45,188 bases of DNA from Candidatus Kapaibacterium sp. (GCA_025455065.1 JALONG010000051.1:1-45188); one strand, 5' to 3'. Positions 24,730-34,941 are shown, numbered from the stretch's first letter. Program-made: numbers and translations. The notes: a model not told the origin generated them from the sequence alone.

Positions 24730-25659
24730 ATGCTCGCAAATCGTTGGAATCTGCCTGATTTAGGCTTTGGTGTCGGACTTCGTTCGGTGCATTACGACCA
24801 CATCCTTGAGCATTTCCCGCCTGTGGATTGGTTCGAGGTGATTTCCGAAAATTACCTTTCTCGCGGCGGGTATTCATGGTATGCACTGCAAAAAATTCGG
24901 GAGCGCTACCGCATTGTTACGCACGGTGTGTCGCTTTCGATTGGCAGCACCGACCCGCTCAATTTCACGTACTTGGAACGCTTGAAACGTCTGGCTGACG
25001 ACATGGATACACCTTGGGTGAGCGACCACATTTGCTGGACGGGCGTGAACGGGCGGAACACCCACGATTTATTGCCGATTCTCTACACCGAAGAAACGCT
25101 ACGGCACGTCGTGGAACGGATTCGCACGATTCAGGACTTTTTGGGGCGGCGTGTGGCATTGGAAAATGTTTCGACGTATGTGGAATTTGCCGCTTCCACC
25201 ATGCCCGAATGGGAATTTATCGCACGTATGGCGGAAGATGCTGATTGCGGCTTGCTTCTGGATGTGAACAACGTGTATGTCAGTTCCTTTAATCACGGGT
25301 TCGACCCCTACGAATTTATTGATGCCATTCCCGCTGACCGCATCTGCCAATATCACCTCGCCGGACACACCAACAAAGGAACGCATATTATTGACACCCA
25401 CAGCGACCATGTTGTAGATGAAGTATGGGAACTCTACCGGTACGCCTATGGGCGCTCCGGCGGACGAGCGACGCTGCTTGAATGGGATGAGGATATTCCA
25501 CCCTTTGAAGTTGTCCATGCGGAAGCGCTCAAAGCACGGAATTATCGGGATGCTGTGCCTTTGGTGCGCGGCAAAAACTCCAACGCACTTGAATCTCCCA
25601 ACGAGCACAAACCTCACAACACCGATGTTCTACGACGCTTTGTAGAAGAATATGCCTAA
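24730..25659 (+). CDS. DUF692 multinuclear non-heme iron oxidase (BufB/HvfB/MbnB-like)
   Basis: The 309-residue TIM-barrel enzyme starts with LGFGVGLRSVHYDHIL and has the metal-site residues of the family: H65 (VTHGVSLSIG), H100 (WVSDHICW), E145 (ALENVS), D178 with the NN pair (LLLDVNNVYVSS), H209 and H213 (YHLAGH), D222 and H224 (DTHSDHV) and E251 (LLEWDEDIP). Such enzymes (MNIOs) hold two or three irons and use O2 to remodel cysteines of RiPP precursors. It overlaps the DUF2063 gene by eight bases. With the Cys-rich peptide at 23622 as presumed substrate, this is the key enzyme of the operon. Confidence 0.93.
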   Translation: MLANRWNLPDLGFGVGLRSVHYDHILEHFPPVDWFEVISENYLSRGGYSWYALQKIRERYRIVTHGVSLSIGSTDPLNFTYLERLKRLADDMDTPWVSDHICWTGVNGRNTHDLLPILYTEETLRHVVERIRTIQDFLGRRVALENVSTYVEFAASTMPEWEFIARMAEDADCGLLLDVNNVYVSSFNHGFDPYEFIDAIPADRICQYHLAGHTNKGTHIIDTHSDHVVDEVWELYRYAYGRSGGRATLLEWDEDIPPFEVVHAEALKARNYRDAVPLVRGKNSNALESPNEHKPHNTDVLRRFVEEYA

Positions 25660-26584
25660 TACCACCATCACAACGGGCAACAGCCATGCGCCCACGAAAT
25701 TAGCAACCATGAAATTAGCAACCTTCCAGCAATGGATGGTTTCGGTTGTTACACATTTTGGGACTGACGAAGAAGCGTGGAATTCCGAGGAAGCCACAAC
25801 CGCACTCAGCCACGCACGAGCATTAGAAAATATTATTCCAACCAAAGACCTCAACGGCTACGAGCGGATAGGCATTTATCGGCGAATGTATTTTCTCAGA
25901 ATGCGTGATGCTCTGACGGTAGATTTCCCCGCAGTGCAAGAGGCTGTCGGCACGAAAGCATTTGAAGATATTGTGGAGCAGTATTGTACGCAATGTCCTT
26001 CGACATCCTATACGCTGAACGATTCAGGGCTGAAATTCCCTGCATTCATGCGTTCTTCCGATATTCCCGGCAAAGAATTTCTCGCCGAACTTGCCGAACT
26101 CGAACTTGACATAGCAAGCGTGATGGAAGCGGAAGAAGTACCACCGCTCACCGTCGAGGAAATCATGTCCGTTCCTCCTGAAGCATGGGCGAATGCACGT
26201 TTTACGCCTGTTGCTGCTCTTAAAATTTCTGCCTTTCGCTATCCTGTTTATGAGTATTTCAGAGAAGTCGAGGCAATGACCGCACCGGAAACAACAGCAC
26301 AACAACGAATGGAAGAAGGTTCAAACTATTGCTACATCCATCGCTCTGAATACAGCACGCGCCATTATCCTTTGAGTAAAGAAGAATATCTCCTTCTGGC
26401 TGCACTCATAGGCGGTGTACCGCTCCAAGAAGCATTTGATACCGTTCAAGACCTCCTGCCAAACTCTCCTTCTTCGACCAACCAAACCACGATTGAACCA
26501 GAGGTGGAGCAGTTCCAAATCCAAATTAGGGAGCGATTTCAAGAATGGATGCAGATGGGCGTTTTTGCTGCCATACAACATTGA
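25652..26584 (+). CDS. DUF2063 partner protein (BufC/HvfC-like)
   Basis: The 310-residue protein is the usual partner of DUF692 enzymes and is thought to recognise the precursor and present it to the oxidase. The N-terminal DUF2063 domain is recognised by YERIGIYRRMYFLRMRDAL, VDFPAVQEAVGTKAF and the CPSTSYTLNDSG...FPAFM pattern within residues ~55-135. The C-terminal ~170 residues resemble the beta-rich recognition part of HvfC-like proteins. The start codon lies inside the last codons of the DUF692 gene (eight-base overlap), showing tight coupling. Confidence 0.88.
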   Translation: MPNTTITTGNSHAPTKLATMKLATFQQWMVSVVTHFGTDEEAWNSEEATTALSHARALENIIPTKDLNGYERIGIYRRMYFLRMRDALTVDFPAVQEAVGTKAFEDIVEQYCTQCPSTSYTLNDSGLKFPAFMRSSDIPGKEFLAELAELELDIASVMEAEEVPPLTVEEIMSVPPEAWANARFTPVAALKISAFRYPVYEYFREVEAMTAPETTAQQRMEEGSNYCYIHRSEYSTRHYPLSKEEYLLLAALIGGVPLQEAFDTVQDLLPNSPSSTNQTTIEPEVEQFQIQIRERFQEWMQMGVFAAIQH

Positions 26585-26637
26585 TTGATAGTTTGATAGT
26601 GAATTGATGCGACTGGTCAGGTTTCATCACAATTTCA

Positions 26638-26743
26638 TCCACGAATTGCACGAATCTTCACAAATGAAGAATTTGACCCATCTTCTTTGGCGAAAAGACA
26701 CAGTACTGCTCAAGAATTCGTGCCAATTCGTGCGATTCGTGGA
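26638..26743. repeat. Inverted-repeat element between DUF2063 and DoxX genes
   Basis: TCCACGAATTGCACGAAT at 26638-26655 and ATTCGTGCGATTCGTGGA at 26726-26743 are inverted matches with one mismatch, and another ATTCGTG copy lies at 26716-26722. The 106 bases can form a long hairpin and hold no gene. ATTCGTG-type repeats look like dispersed intergenic repeats. Confidence 0.6.
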
Positions 26744-26842
26744 CATTTTTTTCGCTATGGTATTTGAAGCCTCGTATCGTTTTCAGAAAGTGCATTGAAA
26801 TATGACAACTATGTTTTTCTTCACTCTATTTCCGTAGATGCT

Positions 26843-27397
26843 ATGGTTATTTCTTCTTCGCTTTTTCGCACGGTTTCATCGGTGTACTCCCGTTTGACCA
26901 GTGGTTTGAATTATGGTCAGGATGCAGTATTGCTGATAATGCGCTTGTATTGGGGGTGGCAGTTTTTTCAAACGGGGAAAGGAAAACTTGCGAATTTTGA
27001 ACGCACCGTTGAATTTTTTACCGGCTTGAATATCCCCTTTCCTACGGTGAATGCAGCAATGGCAGGAACAGCAGAGTGCCTTGGAGGTTTGTTGTTGCTC
27101 TTGGGTTTGTGTTCGCGCATAGTGAGTTTGCAGTTAATGGTAGTGATGGTCGTTGCATATCTGACTGCTGATGCCGAAGCGGTGTCGCATATTTTTTCCA
27201 ACCCCGATGAATTTACTTCTGCCTCACCGTTCCTCTTTTTGCTGACGGCAATTATTGTCGCCGTTTTTGGCGCAGGACGCATTTCCTTTGATGAAGTATT
27301 GCGGCGGTATTTTTCTGCACAAAAACATGATGAATTGAACGGCGCAGTCTCTCATAGCGCTGATGCTCACACGCTTTCTACGGCAAAGAACTTGTAA
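26843..27397 (+). CDS. DoxX-family membrane protein (BufD-like)
   Basis: The 184-residue protein has four hydrophobic helices and the DoxX pattern LLIMRLYWGWQFFQTGKGKL, then AGTAECLGGLLLLLGL and a final PFLFLLTAIIVAVFGAGRIS. DoxX proteins are frequent fourth members of DUF692/DUF2063 operons, with an unproven role in redox or quinone chemistry at the membrane. I chose the ATG at 26843; a TTG at 26795 would add 16 residues. A 258-base gap with an inverted repeat separates it from the DUF2063 gene. Confidence 0.85.
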   Translation: MVISSSLFRTVSSVYSRLTSGLNYGQDAVLLIMRLYWGWQFFQTGKGKLANFERTVEFFTGLNIPFPTVNAAMAGTAECLGGLLLLLGLCSRIVSLQLMVVMVVAYLTADAEAVSHIFSNPDEFTSASPFLFLLTAIIVAVFGAGRISFDEVLRRYFSAQKHDELNGAVSHSADAHTLSTAKNL

Positions 27398-27472
27398 CGT
27401 GCCGGATTTTCCGCACAGGCTTTTTCCGCACACGTATTGTGCAACTCCTGTTTTTGCAAAAACTTCTTCACT

Positions 27473-29809
27473 ATGAATGTCACTATTCGTCAAAAAATAC
27501 TTCTGGTTGCTGCTCTGCCAACAATAGCGTTGATGGTGTTTGCAGCAAATACCATTCGGCAATCCTTGGCGACGATGAACCGTGCGAATGAGTTTGTGAC
27601 GATGGCTCGTCTTGCAGAGCGTGCCGGAGCCGTCGCCGATGCTCTTGCGTTTGAAAATACTATCGCCAACGGATTGGTCGGCAGTAAAACATCAAGGTTT
27701 TCCGACGAATGGAAACAGGCACAGACCAAGAGTGATTCCGCATTGGCGGTGTTTCATCAGATGCTGGATTCTCTTGCCAATACCGAAGAGCAGCAGATAC
27801 TTCACGATGTGGGTTTGACTTCCCGCCATATACAAGGCTTTGCAGAACTGCGCTCCGGCGTACAATCACTCTCCACCACGACGGAAGAAGTGCGCCGACA
27901 ATACACAACAAAGACGCAGCCTCTGGTGCATATCATCCGCTCGACCTCAAGATTTTCAGCACAAGAGCCGTCGCTCGCACTGCCGTTTACCGCGCTTTTT
28001 CAACAAACAGAAAAGCAACGTCGCGCCTCACAACTACAAGCCTTAATTTTGAGCGCAACCGCATCGAAGACCATTTCCGGCGCGGAATTAAAAGAAATGT
28101 ATGAACTGCGCTCCGAAGAAGCTGTTTTTGCACGCGAGGCAACATTTTGGGTGGATTCTGCTCTTACGCAAGCGGTATCTGAGCAGCTACGACGTGAGCG
28201 GCGAGAGCCGGAACAAGAGTATGGACGTTTTATTGAAATGCTGATACAAGTTTCTGATTCCGATAGCCTGAGCCTCTCTTCGGAACAGTGGCTGCACATA
28301 TCACAGACCTACATCAACACCCTCATGGCAGAAGAGAAGGCACTGCACGAGGAAATTCGCCGTAAAGCGGCACGACTGCAAGAATCCAATGCACGGACAC
28401 TGCACGGTGTTCTGCTTGTGAGCATCGCTATCCTTCTGATTCTCACCGGAATTTCCTTTACGATTGTACGCTCCATTACACGCCCCTTAGCCACGTTGGT
28501 TCTTCATACGCAGAGAGTAGCCGAAGGGGATTTTGCAGCAGTTCCGGCAATCCATTCGCACGATGAAGTCGGCAGATTGGCGCAAGCCTTTCAGGAGATG
28601 ACCAAACGCATTGGTGCTGCTCTTGCAGAAAGCCGTGCGGCACATCAAGAAACCGAGGTAGCACGCGAGGCAGCCTTGCAGGCACAGCGCACCGTTCAAG
28701 AAAGAGAAGAATTGCTACGGCGGCATATTGAACATCTTTTGGCAGCAATGGAACGCTTTGCGCAAGGGGACTTAACGGCAACGGTATCATTGGCGACGCT
28801 GCAACATGAGACGAGAAGTCCGGCGCTGATAACACTACCCCAACACCACTCCACCACCACCAAACACCAAAGCGATATTGAACGACTATTTTGGGGTTAC
28901 AACCAATCCCTGGAAGGGATGCGCAAGGCTATTGAGCGCACCGGTGAAGCAGTGAGCAAAGCGGCAGAAATCGGCGACGAAATACTTATGCAAACAGACG
29001 ATTTGGCAAATGGGGCGTATAACCAAAACACACACGCCCTAGAAATTGCCGGAGCGGTCGAAGAACTTTCCCGCACCATTGCCGAAAATACCCGCCAGAC
29101 GATGATTGCCGCCGACGAAGCCCGTGCGACCGGCAAAGAAGCTGAATCAGGCGGCGCGGTCATTACTCGCACCATTGCCAGCATGACGGACATTGGCGAT
29201 ATGGTGTTGTCGCTGACATCCACCATTGAGCGACTTGGCGAAAGTGGGAATCATATTGGCGAGGTCATTGAAATAATCTACGGCATCGCCGACCAAACAA
29301 ACCTTCTCGCGCTTAATGCTGCCATCGAAGCAGCACGGGCGGGCGAATCAGGACGAGGTTTTGCGGTCGTTGCCGACGAAGTGCGAAAACTTGCCGAGCG
29401 GACGCAAAACGCAACGAAAGAAGTAGGGCGTATTATTGAAAATATCCTCAACGATACCGAAGAAGCGGTACAGATTGCGCGTCAAGGCTCCGAAAATGCA
29501 CAAGAGAGCGCAAAAGCCGCCGCAGAATCTTCGACCGCGCTCCACCGCATTATTGACCGAACAACCGTTGTTTCTGATATTATCGCAGCCTTGTCCGCCG
29601 CAGGAGAGCAACAAGCAGGGGTTGCCGAGGACATTGCACAACGGATGGCAAACATTAGCCGCATCACACAGTCGTCATCCGATGCAGCGCAGCGTATCAC
29701 CGAAACAGTACAGACCATGGATTCGCTTATGCTGACCGTACAAACAATGGTTCGTGGATTTCAGACAGACGCGGCACAGAATTATTCAAACTCACAAGTT
29801 CGGGCGTAA
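27473..29809 (+). CDS. Methyl-accepting chemotaxis protein with NIT-like sensor
   Basis: The 778-residue chemoreceptor has a first membrane helix at ~8-26, a helical extracytoplasmic domain of ~285 residues that resembles the nitrate/nitrite-sensing NIT domain (paired helical bundles, [20 protein letters not shown]), a second helix at ~313-333, a HAMP domain ([21 protein letters not shown], quoted in part: [13 protein letters not shown]), a second HAMP-like segment ([12 protein letters not shown]) and a long signalling coiled coil. The hairpin tip [20 protein letters not shown] starts at N610. It couples to CheA/CheW, not encoded here. It lies 75 bases after the DoxX gene; functional connection is unknown. 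Confidence 0.9.
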   Translation: MNVTIRQKILLVAALPTIALMVFAANTIRQSLATMNRANEFVTMARLAERAGAVADALAFENTIANGLVGSKTSRFSDEWKQAQTKSDSALAVFHQMLDSLANTEEQQILHDVGLTSRHIQGFAELRSGVQSLSTTTEEVRRQYTTKTQPLVHIIRSTSRFSAQEPSLALPFTALFQQTEKQRRASQLQALILSATASKTISGAELKEMYELRSEEAVFAREATFWVDSALTQAVSEQLRRERREPEQEYGRFIEMLIQVSDSDSLSLSSEQWLHISQTYINTLMAEEKALHEEIRRKAARLQESNARTLHGVLLVSIAILLILTGISFTIVRSITRPLATLVLHTQRVAEGDFAAVPAIHSHDEVGRLAQAFQEMTKRIGAALAESRAAHQETEVAREAALQAQRTVQEREELLRRHIEHLLAAMERFAQGDLTATVSLATLQHETRSPALITLPQHHSTTTKHQSDIERLFWGYNQSLEGMRKAIERTGEAVSKAAEIGDEILMQTDDLANGAYNQNTHALEIAGAVEELSRTIAENTRQTMIAADEARATGKEAESGGAVITRTIASMTDIGDMVLSLTSTIERLGESGNHIGEVIEIIYGIADQTNLLALNAAIEAARAGESGRGFAVVADEVRKLAERTQNATKEVGRIIENILNDTEEAVQIARQGSENAQESAKAAAESSTALHRIIDRTTVVSDIIAALSAAGEQQAGVAEDIAQRMANISRITQSSSDAAQRITETVQTMDSLMLTVQTMVRGFQTDAAQNYSNSQVRA

Positions 29810-29862
29810 GGGCAAATACACAATACCTTCCTATACCACCACCCTAACCACACGAAGTAATA

Positions 29863-29995
29863 CCAATTTGAGTTGATAACTGTGCAAAAAAAAATCCGGC
29901 TTCAGTGGCACAGACATTCTTTTCTGTGCGAGTATTTATGCTGCTTCCAGAGAAAAGCATTGAAAAAATAATGCACAATCTTCAACGTAAATTGG
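29863..29995. mobile_element. MITE-like element with TA duplication upstream of the IS630 relic
   Basis: The 133 bases begin CCAATTTGAGTTGA and end TCAACGTAAATTGG. Including flanks, the ends match as imperfect inverted repeats over about 27 bases (22 matches), with TGTGCA conserved on both inner sides. TA lies on each side (29861-29862 and 29996-29997), the target duplication typical of IS630/Tc1-type transposition. A broken IS630 transposase gene lies 100 bases downstream. Confidence 0.6.
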
Positions 29996-30043
29996 TATAA
30001 GTGGTCAAAACCAATTCGGTAAACTGTTGGAGAATTGTTCTCG

Positions 30044-30069
30044 GAACGGCAAATTGCGTTATGCCGTTC
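30044..30069 (+). other. Hairpin in the leader of the IS630 transposase
   Basis: GAACGGCA at 30044-30051 pairs with TGCCGTTC at 30062-30069 across ten bases, 27 bases before the transposase start codon. Such leader hairpins often block read-through expression of transposases. Confidence 0.45.
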
Positions 30070-30095
30070 TTGTTTAATTGATAATAGAGTTTCGC

Positions 30096-30768
30096 ATGAA
30101 GTTTGTAACGCCCTTGAATGAAGCCACGCGAGAGCAATTACGGTCTATCGTTTCCTCTGACGCACCATTCCATAAACGCCGCCGTTCTCGTGCCATTCTC
30201 TTGAGCAACCAAGGCTTCAAAGTGGATATCATCGCAAGTATTTTCGAGGTGACCCGCGATACGGTCAGTGCTTGGATAGACCCTTGGGAAGAAGAAGCGT
30301 TTGACGGTCTGGAAGATACACCGTTACTTCATCCGCAGCAAAGCAACCGAGCGCGTCTGGTGGTGGAAAAGAAATTGAAGAAATCGCTCTCGCCGAAAAC
30401 CATTCGCCGCCACTTGCAAGAGTCCGGTTACAGCTATCGTCGCATTTGGCAGGACATTTGCCGATACGCCATTGAAAACAGCGTATCAGCGTTCAACAGC
30501 GCGAATGGTTGAACAGACCATCAACGATGACTGTATCATTGCTGCGGTGGAGCGCTATATTACTCGTTTGGTACGTTCAGGCATGAACAAACCTATTGGT
30601 TTAGTTTGGGATAACGCCTCAAGTCATCACAGTGCGCAGATGGATGAAGCCAGAGAGCGACGGAAAAAACGGGGGGTAGAAATTGAATTTTTACCACCCT
30701 ACTCACCAACACTCAACCGCATCGAAATCGTGTGGCAGCGCGTCAAGCACCTGTGGCTACCTCCTTAA
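30096..30768 (+). pseudogene. Broken IS630-family transposase
   Basis: The first part (30096-30512) encodes the N-terminal helix-turn-helix: RRRSRAILLSNQGFKVDIIA, TRDTVSAWIDPWEEEAFDGL and SPKTIRRHLQESGYSYRR. It ends in a changed frame at ~30480. In another frame (to 30768) follows the end of the DDE domain with LVWDNASSHHSAQ (second catalytic D) and EFLPPYSPTLNRIEIVWQRVKHLW (catalytic E). The stretch with the first catalytic D, about 60-80 residues, is missing, and the C-terminus stops early. The element is inactive through deletion and frameshift. Confidence 0.88.
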
Positions 30769-30922
30769 AAAAATCGTTCTTAGCTGTCGCTGAATCTCGA
30801 AATCAATATGCTCCAATTTACCCCCGCAACGTAGTTTCTTCCTTCATTTGCCGTTTGAACTGCTTTTTTGTATTTTGTGTCATACAAAAAATGTGTTTTC
30901 TCTTGAATTGCCCTTTGTTGCC

Positions 30923-33900
30923 ATGCACACGCCGCTCTTTTCGCCGAAAGCTCTCCAAAAACAGTATGATTCTCTTCCCGAACCCTCAGAAAGCGTTCTC
31001 CTTCGCGCTCAAGAATGGAAGCATATGATTGAGAACCGCAGCGTTTTGGCTGCCAAAGAAACCGAACTCGACGGGCAGTTTCTCACGCACTTTTTCAGGG
31101 ATATTCTCGGCTTTAGCGATAACCGTGCTTCGGGCGCGTGGACACTCACCAAAAATCAAACCTCACACGCTGATAGTTCCGTGCCGGATGGTGTGCTGGG
31201 CTTTTTTGCTATGCAAGGCAATGAAAGCGTTTCCCGTGTTCATGCCGTGATTGAACTCAAAGATGCCTCGCACGACCTCGACAAAGCACAAAAACGCCAG
31301 AATGACAAGCGAAGCCCCGTTGAACAGGCATTCAGCTATGCGCCGAAAGCAGGCGGAAATTGCAAATGGGTAATTGTCTCGAATTACCTCGAACTGAGGC
31401 TGTACCACCACACCGACCAAGCCAAATACGAGCGCTTTGAACTTTCGCGCCTCACCGAACCGCAGGAAATGAAACGGTTGCTTTTTCTCATGCACCGCGA
31501 TAATCTCTTGCCATCATCTGAAAGCGAGATCACATCACGCACCGAAGAACTTTTTGCGGCACGGGTGAAGGAAGAAGACCGCATCACCAAAGAGTTTTAC
31601 GCCGAGTACAAACAAGCCCGCAGCGACCTTTTTAAGCACCTCTGCGCGGCGAATCCAACCGCACCGGAATTGCTCGTGCTGAACAAAACGCAAAAGCTGC
31701 TCGACCGCGTAATTTTTGTGTGCTTTGTAGAAGATAAGGAAATCATTCCGCGTCGCACCTTTCGGAGGTTGTTGGATGATGTGAAACGGGACAAATTCAA
31801 CCGCAGCGACACGAAAATTTGGGATAGAGTGCGCGGCTTGTTTGCTGCTATCAACGAAGGGTATCCCGACGAACATATCAACAAGTTCAACGGCGGCTTG
31901 TTTGCTGATGATGCCGAGTTGGACGCGCTTGTCATCAAGGACAGTGTGCTGGAGCATATCATCGCGCTGGAAAAGTACGATTTCGACAGCGACCTGAACG
32001 TGAACATTTTGGGGCATATTTTCGAGCAGTCCATCACGGACATCGAAGAACTGAAAGCCCAAATCGCAGGCACAGCGCACGATGCAAGCAAAGGCAAGCG
32101 CAAAAAAGACGGCATTTTCTACACGCCCGAATACATCACGCGCTACATCGTGCAAGAGACCGTTGGCGGGTATTTGGAAGAGCGCAAGGCAGAATGTGGC
32201 TTTGAGACGCTTCCACCAATCACGGATGCCGATTGGCAAAGCATCAAGCGCGACAAGCGGAACGTGCTCACCTACAACAAAACCATCGAACGGCACATTG
32301 CCGCGTGGACGGCATACCGCGAGAAACTCGCTGCCGTCAAGGTCTGCGACCCTGCCTGTGGGAGCGGTGCATTTTTGAATCAGGTGTTTGATTTCCTCTA
32401 TGCCGAAGGGCAGCGCGTAAACGCTGAATTGGCGCGGTTGCAACTGGGGCAAACCACCACGAGCGACCTCCAAAAAGACATTCTGCAAAACAACATCTAC
32501 GGCGTGGATGTGAACCCCGAAAGCGTCGAAATCACGCGGCTTTCGCTGTGGCTGAAAACCGCAGACCGCTCGAAAGAACTCACCTCGCTTGACCACACCA
32601 TTCGCTGCGGGAACTCGCTCGTGGATGACCCGAATGTTGCCGGAGAAACGGCGTTTGATTGGGCGGCGGCGTTTCCTGAAGTCATTCAGCAGGGCGGCTT
32701 TGATGTGATTGTGGGGAATCCGCCGTATGTACGGCAGGAACTCTTGCCGGAAGCAATGAAGGCTTTTCTTGCCAAAAACTACACTGTTGCTCACGGAAGC
32801 GCGGATTTGTATGCGTACTTTATGGAGCGTAGCGTGAACCTCTTGAAAAATGGCGGTTTATACAGCATCATCGTTGCAAATAAGTGGATGCGGGCAAGCT
32901 ACGGCGAACCGCTCCGACGCTGGATAAAAACCCAATCGCTGGAAGAAATCGTTGATTTTGGCGATTTACCTGTGTTCGAGGATGCTATTGCGTACCCGTG
33001 TGTGCTGCGTGTTCGCAAAGGCGCACCGCAAGAGGAGTTTCGGGCAGCAAACATCACAACGCTTGATTTTGAGAGCCTTGCAGCGGAAGTAGAGCGCACA
33101 CGGTTTGCTGTGAGTGTGGCGCAATTACAAGATGAAGGATGGTCGCTTGCAAACAAGGCAGTGAGCGATGTTCTGGCAAAACTCCGTGCAGCAGGTACGC
33201 CGCTTGGCGAGTATGTACAGGGGAAAATTTATCGCGGCGTTCTGACAGGCTTAAACGAAGCATTTGTGGTAGATGCCGCCACCCGCGCCCGTTTGATAGC
33301 GGAAGATCCACGAAGTGCCGACGTGTTGAAGCCGTTTCTTGCGGGGCGAGATGTGAAGCGGTATGCAACGCCGGAGGTGGAGAATTATTTGATTTTTGCG
33401 CGTCGTGGAATTGATATTGCTCAATATCCCACAATAGAACGCCATTTATCGCAGTTCAAAGACCAACTTATGCCTAAGCCACGCGATTGGCAAGGTGCAG
33501 AATGGCAAGGACGCAAGGCAGGAAGTTACAAGTGGTATGAATTGCAGGATGCCGTAGATTACTTTGCGGAATTTGAAAAGCCGAAAATTATCGTCCCTGC
33601 AATCGTACAAAGCGCATCATACCTTGTGGATTCGAGTGGTTTTTACTCCAACGACAAAACGAGCATTATCGGCGTGGATGATAAAGCCTTGCTTGCGGTG
33701 CTGAACTCCAAAGCAACGGATTTTTTCATGCACAGCATCGCAGCCACGAAACAAGGCGGTTTCTACGAATACAAGCCGATGTATCTGGTGCAGCTTCCCA
33801 TTCCGCCCATCACCAACGCTGAAGCATTGACCGCGCACGTGGAAACAATGATAGCGACAAACAAAGCCCTCGCCGACCTCCGCAAGCGAGTCCTGACGGT

Positions 33901-34177
33901 GCTTTTGAGCAAAACAGGCATAGCCAAAGCCAGCACGAAACTTCAGGAGTGGGATGCGCTCACGTGGGCGGAGTTGGAAGCGGAGTTCAAAAAAGCAAAA
34001 GTGAAACTGTCCTTGAACGACCAAGAGGAATTGTTGCAATACTTCGAGCAGAAAAAAGCAGAAGCGGAGCGGCTGAAAACCATGCTTACCACAACCGACC
34101 GCGCTATTGACGCGCTGGTGTATGAGCTGTATGGTCTGACGGCGGAGGAGATTCGGGTGGTGGAGGGAGGTGCGTAA
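30923..34177 (+). CDS. Type IIG restriction-modification enzyme (Eco57I-like)
   Basis: The 1084-residue single-chain enzyme has an N-terminal PD-(D/E)xK-type nuclease candidate (PDGVLG at 88-93 and VIELKDA with E111 and K113), a helical linker, an adenine-N6 methyltransferase core with SAM motif DPACGSGAFL (from D476) and catalytic NPPY (599-602), and a C-terminal TaqI-like specificity domain with PTIERHLSQF, KWYELQDAVDYF and KPKIIVPAIV. One polypeptide should therefore both methylate and cut. I chose the ATG at 30923. The DUF3800 gene overlaps its stop codon. It lies next to a transposase relic, as expected for a mobile defence gene. The recognition site cannot be predicted. Confidence 0.9.
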   Translation: MHTPLFSPKALQKQYDSLPEPSESVLLRAQEWKHMIENRSVLAAKETELDGQFLTHFFRDILGFSDNRASGAWTLTKNQTSHADSSVPDGVLGFFAMQGNESVSRVHAVIELKDASHDLDKAQKRQNDKRSPVEQAFSYAPKAGGNCKWVIVSNYLELRLYHHTDQAKYERFELSRLTEPQEMKRLLFLMHRDNLLPSSESEITSRTEELFAARVKEEDRITKEFYAEYKQARSDLFKHLCAANPTAPELLVLNKTQKLLDRVIFVCFVEDKEIIPRRTFRRLLDDVKRDKFNRSDTKIWDRVRGLFAAINEGYPDEHINKFNGGLFADDAELDALVIKDSVLEHIIALEKYDFDSDLNVNILGHIFEQSITDIEELKAQIAGTAHDASKGKRKKDGIFYTPEYITRYIVQETVGGYLEERKAECGFETLPPITDADWQSIKRDKRNVLTYNKTIERHIAAWTAYREKLAAVKVCDPACGSGAFLNQVFDFLYAEGQRVNAELARLQLGQTTTSDLQKDILQNNIYGVDVNPESVEITRLSLWLKTADRSKELTSLDHTIRCGNSLVDDPNVAGETAFDWAAAFPEVIQQGGFDVIVGNPPYVRQELLPEAMKAFLAKNYTVAHGSADLYAYFMERSVNLLKNGGLYSIIVANKWMRASYGEPLRRWIKTQSLEEIVDFGDLPVFEDAIAYPCVLRVRKGAPQEEFRAANITTLDFESLAAEVERTRFAVSVAQLQDEGWSLANKAVSDVLAKLRAAGTPLGEYVQGKIYRGVLTGLNEAFVVDAATRARLIAEDPRSADVLKPFLAGRDVKRYATPEVENYLIFARRGIDIAQYPTIERHLSQFKDQLMPKPRDWQGAEWQGRKAGSYKWYELQDAVDYFAEFEKPKIIVPAIVQSASYLVDSSGFYSNDKTSIIGVDDKALLAVLNSKATDFFMHSIAATKQGGFYEYKPMYLVQLPIPPITNAEALTAHVETMIATNKALADLRKRVLTVLLSKTGIAKASTKLQEWDALTWAELEAEFKKAKVKLSLNDQEELLQYFEQKKAEAERLKTMLTTTDRAIDALVYELYGLTAEEIRVVEGGA

Positions 34178-34941
34178 TGTATTTGATGTATGTAGATGAA
34201 AGCGGCGACACGGGTCTTCAAAACAGCCCGACACGATATTTCGTGCTAAGTGCGATGATTTTCCATGAATTACGCTGGCACGAGATGTTGGAAAGTTTAA
34301 TTACTTTCAGAAAGCATCTCCGGGACACGAAAGGTCTGAAGCTACGAGAAGAAATACACGCCTCGCATTTTATCAATAATCCACAAGAATTGGTGAGGAT
34401 ACGGAGAAATGACCGATTAGACATTATGAAACAGTGCATGGACTGGGCGGCAGAACAAAGCGGAATGAACATCGTGAGTGTGGTTGTTGATAAGCACCAT
34501 CATTCCAACGATGTATTTGAGTTTGCGTGGAAGATTTTATTGCAACGTTTTGAAAATAATATCAATTACCGAAATTTTGCCGGTCCAATGAATGCAGATG
34601 AGCGTGGAATCGTGATTTCGGACAATACGGACGGCAGGAAATTACAGACACTTGTCAGAAAAATGCGCCGTTACAATCCTGTTCCCAATATGCAAGGGTT
34701 ATATGGCGGTGGTGCAAGAAACTTACGGGTGAGTCATGTTGTCGAAGACGTAATGATGAAAGATTCTAGCTCGTCATACTTTCATCAAATTGCCGACGTT
34801 GTTGCCTACTGTGTACGACAGATGTACGAACCCAATGCGTACATGAAGAAAAAAGGTGGGCATAAATTTTACGAGCGTCTTGACCCCGTACTCGTAAAAA
34901 AAGCGTCGTACAAGCACCCCTTGGGGATTGTAGAAGTCTAA
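34177..34941 (+). CDS. DUF3800-family protein coupled to the restriction enzyme
   Basis: The 254-residue protein starts MYLMYVDESGDTG, the DESGD motif that marks DUF3800, and later has VISDNTDGRK, SSYFHQIADVVAYCVRQ and a basic end. The family has an RNase H-like fold and is common in defence islands and mobile elements, with a suspected nuclease role. Its ATG overlaps the stop of the type IIG gene (TAATG), so the two are translated together. Whether it adds to defence or to self-protection is unknown. Confidence 0.82.
   Translation: MYLMYVDESGDTGLQNSPTRYFVLSAMIFHELRWHEMLESLITFRKHLRDTKGLKLREEIHASHFINNPQELVRIRRNDRLDIMKQCMDWAAEQSGMNIVSVVVDKHHHSNDVFEFAWKILLQRFENNINYRNFAGPMNADERGIVISDNTDGRKLQTLVRKMRRYNPVPNMQGLYGGGARNLRVSHVVEDVMMKDSSSSYFHQIADVVAYCVRQMYEPNAYMKKKGGHKFYERLDPVLVKKASYKHPLGIVEV

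Noticed and set aside
30472-30768. A separate 98-aa gene after the IS630 start
   Set aside because: It is the frameshifted end of the same transposase, with the second catalytic D and E.
31535-32794. A 419-residue open frame on the minus strand inside the restriction enzyme gene
   Set aside because: It lies wholly antisense to a gene with clear motifs and shows no recognisable domain; it follows from codon bias of the real gene.
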